A stretch of 18,577 bases of DNA, from positions 1 to 18,577 of the forward strand of contig CALJJF010000251.1 in assembly GCA_937973935.1 (NCBI GenBank). The letters are read 5' to 3'. Each line of letters begins with the position of its first letter. The stretch's first letter is position 1. The notes beneath the pieces are model-generated. The model did no database searches, was not told the DNA's origin, and was given only the letters and a program-made list of their open reading frames with translations. Both the position numbers and the translations under genes were made by a program. Positions 6,028 through 13,005 of the stretch are shown one piece after another. Origin of the DNA: MKRK01 sp001896915 (GTDB lineage: Bacteria > Bacillota > Clostridia > Oscillospirales > Acutalibacteraceae).

Positions 6028-7962
6028 TCAACCATTCTCCTTGGTATAATTGAGAAGACCGCCTGCCAGAATGATAGCACGCTGACGGGTGGACAAATTA
6101 CAGTTCAGAGTAATTTCGTCCCCTGTGGTCTTGTTTTTGAGGACGGCTTTGTTGCTGCCTGTCTCTATGGTGGTTCTGATATCGGTCAGTTCCAGTTCAT
6201 CGTTTTCCGAAACCTTGTCATAATCCTCTTCGTTTGTAAAGGTCAGAGGTAAAATGCCTGCATTGATCAGGTTTGCGCTGTGGATACGGGCAAAGGATTT
6301 GGTGATAACCGCTTTGATGCCCAGATAGAGAGGAACCAATGCCGCATGCTCACGGGAGGAGCCCTGTCCGTAATTGACGCCGCCAATGATGATGCCCTGT
6401 TTGTTGATTACACAGCGGTCGGGGAATTTTTCATCACACTGGCGAAAGCAAAACTGGGACAGAAACGGAATATTGGAACGGAAGGGCAAAATCTTGGCGC
6501 CTGCCGGCATGATATGGTCGGTTGTGATATTGTCGCCGACTTTGAGCAGTGCTTTGGCGGCAATCACAGATTCCAGCGGTTTGGTAACCGGGAAAGGCTT
6601 GATGTTGGGTCCCCTCAATATTTCTACTTTATGGGCATCCTCCACCGAAGCGGGGGGCTCCACCATATTGTCGTTGATTAAGAACTTCTCGGGGATGGTG
6701 ACGCTGATGTCGTCTTTCAGCGTGGTCGGATCGGTAAAATATCCGGCAATGGCGGAGGCGGCAGCGGTTTCGGGGCTGACCAGATAAATCTGCCCGTCTG
6801 CGGTGCCGGAACGGCCTTCGAAGTTACGGTTGAAGGTGCGCAGAGAAATACCGGCAGAGTTGGGGGATTGGCCCATGCCGATGCAGGGGCCGCAGGCACA
6901 TTCCAGGATTCTGGCACCGGCAGCGATCAAAACACCCAGAGCGCCGCAATCGGCAAGCATGTTAAACACTTGCTTCGAGCCGGGCGCAATGCCCAGGCTG
7001 ACATCGGGATGCACGGTTTTGCCTTTAAGGATTTCAGCAACCCGCAGCATATCCAGCAAGGAGGAATTGGTGCAGGAACCGATCAGAACCTGATCGATTT
7101 TGATGGGGCCGACTTCTTCCACCGTTTTTACGTTGTCAGGGCTGTGGGGAAGGGCAGCGGATGGTTTCAGTGTGGACAAATCGATTTCCACTACTTCGTC
7201 ATACACTGCGTCACTGTCCGGCAAAAGCTCTGTAAAATCTTCTTCTCTGTTTTGTGCCGACAAAAACTGACGGGCAATTTCATCAGCCGGGAAAATAGAG
7301 GTTGTCGCGCCCAGCTCTGCCCCCATATTGGTAATGGTGGCACGCTCGGGAACAGACAGGGTTTTGATGCCCTCGCCGCCGTATTCAACAATTTTGCCCA
7401 CGCCGCCTTTTACGGTCAAAATGCGTAAAACCTCTAAAATAATATCCTTTGCAGCGACAAAGGGACGAAGCTTGCCGGTTAAATTCACCCGTACCATTTT
7501 CGGCATGGTGATATAATATGTGCCGCCGCCCATAGCAACCGCAACGTCGAGACCGCCCGCACCCATGGCCAGCATGCCGATACCTCCGCAGGTGGGGGTG
7601 TGGCTGTCTGAGCCGATCAGGGTTTTACCGGGAACCGAAAACCGCTCCAGATGTACCTGGTGGCAGATGCCGTTGCCGGGACGGGAAAAATAAATACCGT
7701 GCTTTTTGGCGATCGAACCGATGAAACGGTGGTCATCGGCGTTTTCAAAGCCGGTTTGTAACGTGTTGTGGTCAATGTATGCCACGCTTCTCTCGGTTTT
7801 CACTCTGGGAACGCCCATGGCTTCGAACTCGAGATATGCCATTGTGCCGGTAGCATCCTGTGTCAGGGTCTGGTCAATACGGATCCCGATATCCTGACCT
7901 TTTGTCATCTCTCCGTCGAGAAGATGCGCCTTGATGATTTTTTCTGCAATCGTATAACCCAA
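6028..7962 (-). CDS. acn: Aconitate hydratase (aconitase)
   Basis: 644 residues; isomerises citrate to isocitrate with a [4Fe-4S] cluster in the cytosol. Cluster ligands are C297 (GSCTNSS), C357 and C360 (ACGPCIGMG). GSDSHTPT (117-124) and the ARILECACGPC region are aconitase-superfamily motifs. The C-terminal swivel domain carries GGVNYGQGSSREHAA with the catalytic Ser. The roughly 640-residue length, with both parts fused, matches the monomeric anaerobe/Thermotogae-type aconitase rather than 900-residue AcnA or two-subunit isopropylmalate isomerase. The start is TTG at 7960-7962, with GAGGAG at 7972-7977 (9-nt spacing); no ATG lies nearby. First gene of the acn-icd-rex operon, 43 nt before icd. 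No citrate synthase gene is in the window. Confidence 0.95.
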   Translation of the reverse strand: MGYTIAEKIIKAHLLDGEMTKGQDIGIRIDQTLTQDATGTMAYLEFEAMGVPRVKTERSVAYIDHNTLQTGFENADDHRFIGSIAKKHGIYFSRPGNGICHQVHLERFSVPGKTLIGSDSHTPTCGGIGMLAMGAGGLDVAVAMGGGTYYITMPKMVRVNLTGKLRPFVAAKDIILEVLRILTVKGGVGKIVEYGGEGIKTLSVPERATITNMGAELGATTSIFPADEIARQFLSAQNREEDFTELLPDSDAVYDEVVEIDLSTLKPSAALPHSPDNVKTVEEVGPIKIDQVLIGSCTNSSLLDMLRVAEILKGKTVHPDVSLGIAPGSKQVFNMLADCGALGVLIAAGARILECACGPCIGMGQSPNSAGISLRTFNRNFEGRSGTADGQIYLVSPETAAASAIAGYFTDPTTLKDDISVTIPEKFLINDNMVEPPASVEDAHKVEILRGPNIKPFPVTKPLESVIAAKALLKVGDNITTDHIMPAGAKILPFRSNIPFLSQFCFRQCDEKFPDRCVINKQGIIIGGVNYGQGSSREHAALVPLYLGIKAVITKSFARIHSANLINAGILPLTFTNEEDYDKVSENDELELTDIRTTIETGSNKAVLKNKTTGDEITLNCNLSTRQRAIILAGGLLNYTKENG

Positions 7963-7997
7963 TTTCTGCCGCTCCTCTTATTATAACTTAATGATTT

Positions 7998-8026
7998 ATT
8001 ATCCTATAATTTCAGGGGATTGTCAA
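7998..8026 (-). promoter_or_regulatory. Sigma-A-type promoter of the acn-icd-rex operon
   Basis: On the minus strand TTGACA (8021-8026) and GATAAT (7998-8003) are separated by 17 nt. The -35 box lies inside the Rex-like site. Confidence 0.82.
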
Positions 8027-8037
8027 TAATTTAACAC
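8020..8037. promoter_or_regulatory. Candidate Rex operator
   Basis: TTGTCAATAATTTAACAC matches the clostridial Rex consensus TTGTTAA-N4-TTAACAA at 12 of 14 defined positions. It covers the -35 box of the operon whose last gene is rex. Position and match suggest direct repression by Rex, including of its own gene. The consensus is recalled family knowledge; binding is inference. Confidence 0.72.
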
Positions 8038-8073
8038 AAAAAAGGCTGATAAGATTTTGCTCCTGTCAGCCTT
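8038..8073 (-). terminator. Rho-independent terminator of the comM gene
   Basis: On the minus strand AAGGCTGA (from 8073-8066) pairs with TCAGCCTT (8049-8042) around a 16-nt loop and runs into six T residues (8043-8038). It ends directly against the Rex-like site. Confidence 0.78.
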
Positions 8074-8097
8074 AAAAATTATCTATTTTATCTATTT

Positions 8098-9624
8098 TTA
8101 TCCCTGCCAGTACTTTCTGTCAAGGCTTCGGAACTGAACCGCCTCTGCAACATGGGGTGAGCATATGGTTTCGCTTCCGTCCAGATCTGCTATGGTTCGG
8201 GCGACCTTTAGGATACGGTCATAGGCTCGCCCGGAAAGATTCAGCTTGTCAAATGCCATTTTCAGCATGGTTTCAGCACCTTCATCGAGAACACAGAACT
8301 GCTTGGAAAGCGAGGTGGTAATTCTCGCATTACAGGCGATGCCAGACCCATGATACCGTTCCTGCTGAAGCTTTCTGGCGGTGTTGACCCGTTTTCGGAT
8401 ATCGCCGGAGCTTTCTGCCTTTTCCGATGAATTCAGCTCTGTAAATTCCACGGGCGGAACCTCTACATGCAGATCCATCCGGTCCAGCAGCGGACCGGAA
8501 ACCTTGTTCAGATACCGATTGACAGAACCGCTGTTACAGGAACAGGGCTTCTTCGGGTGTCCGTAATATCCGCAGGGGCAGGGGTTCATGGCGGCAACCA
8601 GCATGATGGTACAGGGATAAGAAAGTGTTCCGGCAACACGGGAGATGGTAACGATGCCGTCCTCCAAGGGCTGGCGAAGCACCTCCATGGTGGTGCGGTT
8701 AAACTCCGGCAGTTCGTCAAGAAACAACACCCCGTTGTGGGCAAGGGAGATTTCGCCGGGGGAGGGGATGGCGCCACCGCCGGAAAGACCGGCGCTGGAA
8801 ACCGTGTGGTGGGGTGCCCGGAAAGGGCGAACCTTGATGAGGGGAACATTGCCGGGCAGTGTTCCGGCAATGGAATGGATTTTAGTGGTTTCAATGGATT
8901 CTTCAAAGGTCATTTCAGGAAGAATGGAGGGAAGCCGCTTGGCCAGCATGCTTTTTCCTGAACCCGGCGGCCCGATGAGAAGAACATTGTGCCCTCCGGC
9001 AGCGGCGATTTCAAGAGCCCGTTTGGCCCCGGCCTGCCCTTTTACATCACAGAAGTCAGCCATTTCGGGCAATGCCTGGCTGCTAAAATCCACATTGGTC
9101 AGGGGCGCGATTTCCGCTTCGCCTTTCAAATGTGCAATCAGCTCGGTAACGTTATGCACAGGATAAACAGTCAGCCCTTCCACCACGGTGGCTTCCGCCG
9201 CATTGGCCGCCGGAACATAAAGACTGGCAAAGCCTGCCGCCTTTGCCTTAATCGCCATGGCAAGGAGACCCTTAATGGGTCGAACATCACCCTTTAAAGA
9301 CAATTCGCCGGCAAAAACACTGTTCTCGGTTTCGGCGGTGATTTGCTCGGTGGCAATGAGTAGTGCAAGAAACAGCGGCAAGTCGTAAATCGAGCCTTCC
9401 TTGCGAATGTCTGCCGGAGCCAGATTCACAGTGATACGGCTGACGGGATATTCAAACCCGTTGTTTTTGATGGCAGAACGGACCCGGTCTCGGGATTCTT
9501 TTACCGATTGGTCAGGTAGCCCTACCACATCAAAGGCAGGAAGCCCGCCGGAGATAAAAGCTTCGGTTTCTACGATATATGCATCCATCCCGTAGAGACC
9601 GACGCTGAACAGCTTTGCGAACAA
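8098..9624 (-). CDS. comM: ComM/YifB-family Mg-chelatase-like AAA+ ATPase
   Basis: 508 residues, the usual length. Order: an N-terminal Lon-protease-like (ChlI) fold from MFAKLFSVGLYGMDAYIVE to about 165; an AAA+ core with Walker A GPPGSGKS (218-225) and Walker B GVLFLDELPEF; a Cys-rich insert NPCPCGYYGHPKKPCSC; and a C-terminal Mg-chelatase lid (SGRAYDRILKVARTIADL). In naturally competent bacteria ComM is a hexameric helicase that drives branch migration of imported DNA; in Clostridia the role is assumed from homology. The start is taken as TTG 9624 with a G-run (9632-9638) as SD and an N-terminus matching the family. ATG 9648 and TTG 9663 give extensions with no SD, and the predicted transcript start is about 9656. 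It has its own terminator, so it is not part of the acn operon. Confidence 0.92.
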   Translation of the reverse strand: MFAKLFSVGLYGMDAYIVETEAFISGGLPAFDVVGLPDQSVKESRDRVRSAIKNNGFEYPVSRITVNLAPADIRKEGSIYDLPLFLALLIATEQITAETENSVFAGELSLKGDVRPIKGLLAMAIKAKAAGFASLYVPAANAAEATVVEGLTVYPVHNVTELIAHLKGEAEIAPLTNVDFSSQALPEMADFCDVKGQAGAKRALEIAAAGGHNVLLIGPPGSGKSMLAKRLPSILPEMTFEESIETTKIHSIAGTLPGNVPLIKVRPFRAPHHTVSSAGLSGGGAIPSPGEISLAHNGVLFLDELPEFNRTTMEVLRQPLEDGIVTISRVAGTLSYPCTIMLVAAMNPCPCGYYGHPKKPCSCNSGSVNRYLNKVSGPLLDRMDLHVEVPPVEFTELNSSEKAESSGDIRKRVNTARKLQQERYHGSGIACNARITTSLSKQFCVLDEGAETMLKMAFDKLNLSGRAYDRILKVARTIADLDGSETICSPHVAEAVQFRSLDRKYWQG

Positions 9625-9662
9625 AAGGACGCCCCCCCAAACATACATTCGTTTTATTTCCA

Positions 9663-9690
9663 ATTATACTACAAAACAGGGAAAAAGCAA
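9663..9690 (-). promoter_or_regulatory. Candidate promoter of comM
   Basis: On the minus strand TTGCTT (9685-9690), 16 nt, TATAAT (9663-9668). It faces away from the VOC gene promoter 11 nt further on. Confidence 0.6.
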
Positions 9691-9700
9691 AATAAATTGT

Positions 9701-9728
9701 TTGATAATTGTTAAAATAATGGTATAAT
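9701..9728 (+). promoter_or_regulatory. Promoter of the VOC-coaX-aminopeptidase cluster
   Basis: TTGATA (9701-9706), 16 nt, TATAAT (9723-9728), with a TG one base upstream of the -10 box (TGGTATAAT), making an extended -10 promoter. Confidence 0.72.
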
Positions 9729-9758
9729 TGAAAAAATAAAAACAAAGGAGCGATTCAA

Positions 9759-10163
9759 ATGATAACCGGAGTCGGACATATCGCATATACCGTAAAGGAT
9801 TTAGACGCAACCTTGGATTTTTACTGCAACAAGCTGGGGTTTCAGAAAATGTTCAGCTTAAAAAATGATGACGGTGAAATCTGGATCCAATATATTAAGG
9901 TTGCACACGGACAGTTCATTGAATTTTTCCCGGAAACAGCCGGCGGAAAATGGTATGATGATATGAATTACCGCCATATTGCCTTACACACCGATAATAT
10001 TCATGAGGATGTGGAGCGTCTACGCAGCCTCGGGGTGAAAATAAACGTTGAGGTGACCGAAGGGTTGGACGGTTCTTTTCAGGCATGGGTGAATGATCCT
10101 GACGGAAATCCCATCGAACTGATGCAGCTGACAGAAAAAAGCTTACAAAACGGGAATGATTAA
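9759..10163 (+). CDS. VOC-family (glyoxalase I / dioxygenase-like) protein
   Basis: 134 residues forming two beta-alpha-beta-beta-beta halves of the vicinal oxygen chelate fold: GVGHIAYTVKDLDATLDFYCNKLGF and YRHIALHTDNIHEDVERLRSLGV. The metal ligands H7, E55, H73 and E120 are all in place, so it can hold a divalent metal. The HEHE set and NDPDGNPIELMQL end are glyoxalase I-like (methylglyoxal detoxification), but the same set occurs in other VOC enzymes, so the substrate is open. AAAGGAG at 9744-9750 supports the ATG. Followed by coaX after 17 nt, probably in one transcript. Confidence 0.82.
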   Translation: MITGVGHIAYTVKDLDATLDFYCNKLGFQKMFSLKNDDGEIWIQYIKVAHGQFIEFFPETAGGKWYDDMNYRHIALHTDNIHEDVERLRSLGVKINVEVTEGLDGSFQAWVNDPDGNPIELMQLTEKSLQNGND

Positions 10164-10180
10164 TTTTTGGATGGTGTTTT

Positions 10181-10945
10181 ATGTTACTGGCAATTGATGT
10201 TGGAAATTCAAATATAACCTTGGGCGTGTTTCAGGGGGATGCGCTGAAATTTGTTGCAAGGATTGCAACAGACAAAGCAAAAACCGGGGACCAATATGCC
10301 ATTGAGCTCCGGGACATGGTGGACTTATACGGTGTTTCCACCGAGGATTTCAGCGGTGCTATTATCAGCTCCGTTGTTCCGGTGCTGGCGTCTTCACTAA
10401 AACAAGCGGTCACAAAGCTGACAGGCTTCACGCCCATCGTGCTGGGACCGGGCATTAAAACCGGGCTGAATATCAAAATCGACAATCCCGGACAGCTGGG
10501 TGCCGATCTGGTCGCCGGTGCTGTGGCGGCGATCCATCTTTACCCCTGTCCTTGTATCATCTATGATTTGGGAACGGCGACAACGATTACGGTGATAGAC
10601 AAAAACCAGAATTTCATCGGCGGCGCCATCTGTGCCGGCATCGCCATCTCTCTGGACGCACTGGTAACCCGTACGGCACAACTTCCTCAAATCAGTATCG
10701 AAACACCGGACAGCGCGATCGGTAAAAACACAATCGACAGCATGAAATCCGGGCTGGTATTCGGCCAGGCTGCTCTGCTTGACGGAATGACGGAGCGGAT
10801 GGAGGATCAGCTGGGGGAAAAGGCGACGGTGATCGCAACCGGCGGATTGGCCAAGGAAATCGTGGCGAATTGCAAACGAAATATCGTCTATTCCGATAAT
10901 TTAATTTTGTTGGGTCTGAAAATGATTTATGATAAGAATAAATGA
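10181..10945 (+). CDS. coaX: Type III pantothenate kinase
   Basis: 254 residues; phosphorylates pantothenate with ATP, the first step of coenzyme A synthesis. The ASKHA-fold motifs are present: DVGNSN (6-11) for phosphate binding, GADLVAG (107-113) with the catalytic Asp D109, and DLGTATT (129-135), plus GGAICAGIAISLDAL. Length matches CoaX (about 250-260). CoaX-type kinases have high Km for ATP, are not feedback-inhibited by CoA and need a monovalent cation (family knowledge). GGATGG at 10169-10174 acts as SD. The 3' end overlaps the next gene by 17 nt, so the two are translationally coupled. Confidence 0.95.
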   Translation: MLLAIDVGNSNITLGVFQGDALKFVARIATDKAKTGDQYAIELRDMVDLYGVSTEDFSGAIISSVVPVLASSLKQAVTKLTGFTPIVLGPGIKTGLNIKIDNPGQLGADLVAGAVAAIHLYPCPCIIYDLGTATTITVIDKNQNFIGGAICAGIAISLDALVTRTAQLPQISIETPDSAIGKNTIDSMKSGLVFGQAALLDGMTERMEDQLGEKATVIATGGLAKEIVANCKRNIVYSDNLILLGLKMIYDKNK

Positions 10946-11993
10946 AAAACTGAATATACAGAAAAATGAAGCCGTCTTGATTGAAAATCCGGTCCATGTG
11001 CGTTATTTTACAGGGATTCATTCCTCGGCGGGTTTTCTTTTTGTCACGGAAAACAATGCATGTTTTTTCATTGACTTCCGTTATATCGAAATGGCTGAAA
11101 CAATCCTGAAAAATACCGAAATCAAAGCGGTTTTGCAGGAAGATATATTTGAGCAGATTTGTGGAATAATAAAAAAAGAAGCAATCAAAAATGTTTTCAT
11201 TGAAGCTGATTTTCAAACCGTTTCAGCAGCCAAACGAATCCAAGACAGGCTTTGCTGCGAAGTGATTGCAGACGGGGTGCTAGACGGTAAAATCAGAGCC
11301 CTAAGAGAAGCCAAGTCAAAGACGGAAATCGAAACAATCAAACAAGCACAACAAATTACCGATGATACCTTTTCCATGTTAAAAAATTTCATTCAGGAAG
11401 GCGTCACAGAAAAAGAATTGGCGCTGGAAGCCGAAATTTTTATGCGTAAAAACGGAGCAGAGGACATATCCTTTGATCTTATCACGATTTCCGGGGAAAA
11501 CACATCCCGCCCCCATGGTGTCCCGACGGATAAAAAGCTTCGCAAGGGCGATTTTATCACCATGGATATGGGCTGTAAGGTGGATGGCTATTGCAGCGAC
11601 ATGACAAGAACGGTTGCCCTTGGGTTTGTGAGCGACGAACAGAACAGGGTGTATGAAACCGTGCTCAAGGCGCAAAAGGCAGCGCTGGCGGTAATCAAGG
11701 CCGGAATGAGTGGTAAGGATGTGGACGACGTTGCGAGAAGCATCATCTACAAAGCAGGCTATGAAGGTTGTTTCGGACACGGTTTGGGGCATGGCGTCGG
11801 AATTGAGATTCACGAATCCCCGTCTCTTTCGCCAAAAAGCAAATTGATATTGAAAAAAAATATGGTAGTGACCGTGGAACCGGGAATTTATCTCAAAGGA
11901 AAATTTGGAGTACGCATTGAAGATATGGTTGTAGTAATGCCGGACGGCTGTATCAACCTGACGAAAAGCGAAAAAGAGCTGATTATTCTTTGA
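10929..11993 (+). CDS. M24B aminopeptidase (Xaa-Pro aminopeptidase-like)
   Basis: 354 residues. An N-terminal creatinase-like domain (about 1-125) is followed by the pita-bread metallopeptidase domain. All five metal ligands are present: D213 (TMDMG), D224 (CSDMTRT), H288 (GHGLGHGVG), E317 (VEPGIY) and E331 (RIEDMV). It is expected to release N-terminal residues preceding proline and to bind two Mn2+ or similar ions; cytosolic. The start at 10929 lies inside coaX and has no strong SD, consistent with translational coupling to coaX by the 17-nt overlap. In many Clostridia a similar peptidase gene precedes efp, but here it is followed by a secreted LysM-CAP protein instead. Confidence 0.92.
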   Translation: MIRINEKLNIQKNEAVLIENPVHVRYFTGIHSSAGFLFVTENNACFFIDFRYIEMAETILKNTEIKAVLQEDIFEQICGIIKKEAIKNVFIEADFQTVSAAKRIQDRLCCEVIADGVLDGKIRALREAKSKTEIETIKQAQQITDDTFSMLKNFIQEGVTEKELALEAEIFMRKNGAEDISFDLITISGENTSRPHGVPTDKKLRKGDFITMDMGCKVDGYCSDMTRTVALGFVSDEQNRVYETVLKAQKAALAVIKAGMSGKDVDDVARSIIYKAGYEGCFGHGLGHGVGIEIHESPSLSPKSKLILKKNMVVTVEPGIYLKGKFGVRIEDMVVVMPDGCINLTKSEKELIIL

Positions 11994-12040
11994 TTTTACA
12001 ACAAAAATATAACTGAATTAAGAACAATTAACAAAATAAT

Positions 12041-12076
12041 CACTTCCCGATGACGGAACACTATATTCGGGAGGTG
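12041..12076 (+). promoter_or_regulatory. SD-sequestering hairpin in the leader of the LysM-CAP gene
   Basis: CACTTCCCGA (12041-12050) pairs with TCGGGAGGTG (12067-12076), 10 bp including one G-U pair, around a 16-nt loop. The right arm contains the whole Shine-Dalgarno GGAGGTG. If folded, the RBS is blocked, as in RNA thermometers or attenuated leaders. There is no T-run, so it is not a terminator. Effect on translation is inference. Confidence 0.6.
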
Positions 12077-12085
12077 ATGTTTTCA

Positions 12086-12709
12086 ATGAAAAAAATCATA
12101 GCATCATTAACCGGCGTGTGTTTGGTTTTTGTGCTTGCAATCGTTCCTGCTTCAGCCCAGAGCATCAACTATAAATGTAAACCGGGTGACAGTCTGTCAG
12201 CCATCTGCAAAAAATATCAGATATCTCTGAAAGAGCTGAAAAAGTGCAATCCGCAGATAAAAAACCCATCACAAATCAAAGCCGGCCAAAGCGTAAATAT
12301 TCCGGAAAGTGCGCCGCTACAGTCATTGGAAGACAAGGTCATTGAGCTTGTAAACAAAGAACGTGTCAGCAGAAATTTAATGAAGCTGACAAAAAACAAT
12401 ACCGCTTCTTATGTAGCGCGACTGAAATCTCAGGACATGATCAATAAGAATTATTTTGCGCATAATTCACCAACCTACGGGTCGCCCTTTAAAATGATGG
12501 AAAGCTACGGACTAAAATTCTCTGCCGCCGGCGAGAATATCGCTTACGGGCAAAAAACACCGGAAGAGGTAATGAAAGCTTGGATGAATTCAGCAGGCCA
12601 TAGAGCCAATATATTGTCCAAGAACTATACCCAGATCGGTGTCGGTGCAGCCAAAAAATCAAACGGTACACTGTATTGGACACAGGAATTCCTAAAACCG
12701 ATTCAGTAA
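12086..12709 (+). CDS. Secreted LysM and CAP (YkwD/SafA-like) domain protein
   Basis: 207 residues. Residues 1-24 are a Sec signal peptide (MKKIIAS, hydrophobic core, cleavage after ASA). Residues 28-73 are a LysM repeat (YKCKPGDSLSAICKKYQISLKELKKCNP...AGQSVNIP) that binds peptidoglycan. Residues about 83-205 are a CAP/SCP domain with H126 (YFAHNSP), E150 (GENIAYG) and H172 (GHRANIL). In Bacilli and Clostridia this architecture is found in cell-wall and spore-coat proteins such as the YkwD/SafA type; the enzymatic role of bacterial CAP domains is uncertain. Start choice: ATG 12086 with GGAGGTGA at 12070-12077; the in-frame ATGs at 12050 and 12077 lack usable SDs and would extend the signal peptide with polar residues. 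A strong terminator follows at 12798. Confidence 0.9.
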   Translation: MKKIIASLTGVCLVFVLAIVPASAQSINYKCKPGDSLSAICKKYQISLKELKKCNPQIKNPSQIKAGQSVNIPESAPLQSLEDKVIELVNKERVSRNLMKLTKNNTASYVARLKSQDMINKNYFAHNSPTYGSPFKMMESYGLKFSAAGENIAYGQKTPEEVMKAWMNSAGHRANILSKNYTQIGVGAAKKSNGTLYWTQEFLKPIQ

Positions 12710-12797
12710 TCACGCTTTTTATTTCTGCTCATATGCAGTACCATGCATCATAAGGAATACCCGATAACACCGGGTTGCCCTCCGAACAGAAACAAAT
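12710..12797. other. 3' untranslated stretch before the terminator
   Basis: No reading frame. It contains a small hairpin ACCCG-ATAACAC-CGGGT (12766-12783). It could be the 3' UTR of the LysM-CAP gene or a short non-coding RNA ending at the 12798 terminator; I see no promoter for the latter. Confidence 0.3.
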
Positions 12798-12835
12798 TAC
12801 CCGCGGAAGAATTTCTCTTCCGCGGGTATTTTTAT
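12798..12835 (+). terminator. Strong rho-independent terminator
   Basis: TACCCGCGGAAGA (12798-12810) pairs perfectly with TCTTCCGCGGGTA (12816-12828) around ATTTC and is followed by TTTTTAT. It ends the LysM-CAP transcript. On the minus strand it could also stop read-through from the ABC operon, whose own 3' end (12836-13005) shows no good hairpin. Confidence 0.93.
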
Positions 12836-13005
12836 CTCAGGAAGCCAACAGAATTTCTGTGAATCCTAAAAAAATTTGCCGGACAACTCCTAGCTTAAGG
12901 GGATAAGGGAAAGGGTATAAAAAAAGTTACAAATCAGAGTTTTATTGCATGAATTTTAGTCTGAACATCATAAAGATTTTACACTCCAAAGTAGCGGCAG
13001 CTATT
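12836..13005. other. Intergenic region downstream of the ABC exporter operon
   Basis: AT-rich, without a credible gene on either strand. I see only a short palindrome-like ACAGAA-T-TTCTGT (12848-12860). Confidence 0.3.

Noticed and set aside
5985..6080. Longer start of the isocitrate dehydrogenase at 6080
   Set aside because: It would overlap the end of acn by 53 nt, lacks family similarity, and ATG 5984 has an AAAGGA upstream.
6868..7428. Plus-strand 186-codon frame opposite acn
   Set aside because: Shadow of the aconitase coding strand; no SD and no recognisable protein.
8467..9166. Overlapping plus-strand frames opposite comM, rich in Gly
   Set aside because: Shadows of a well-conserved AAA+ ATPase; no domain or SD.
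12050..12085. Upstream in-frame ATGs (12050, 12077) of the LysM-CAP gene
   Set aside because: The first has no SD and the second lies within the SD itself; ATG 12086 starts a normal signal peptide.
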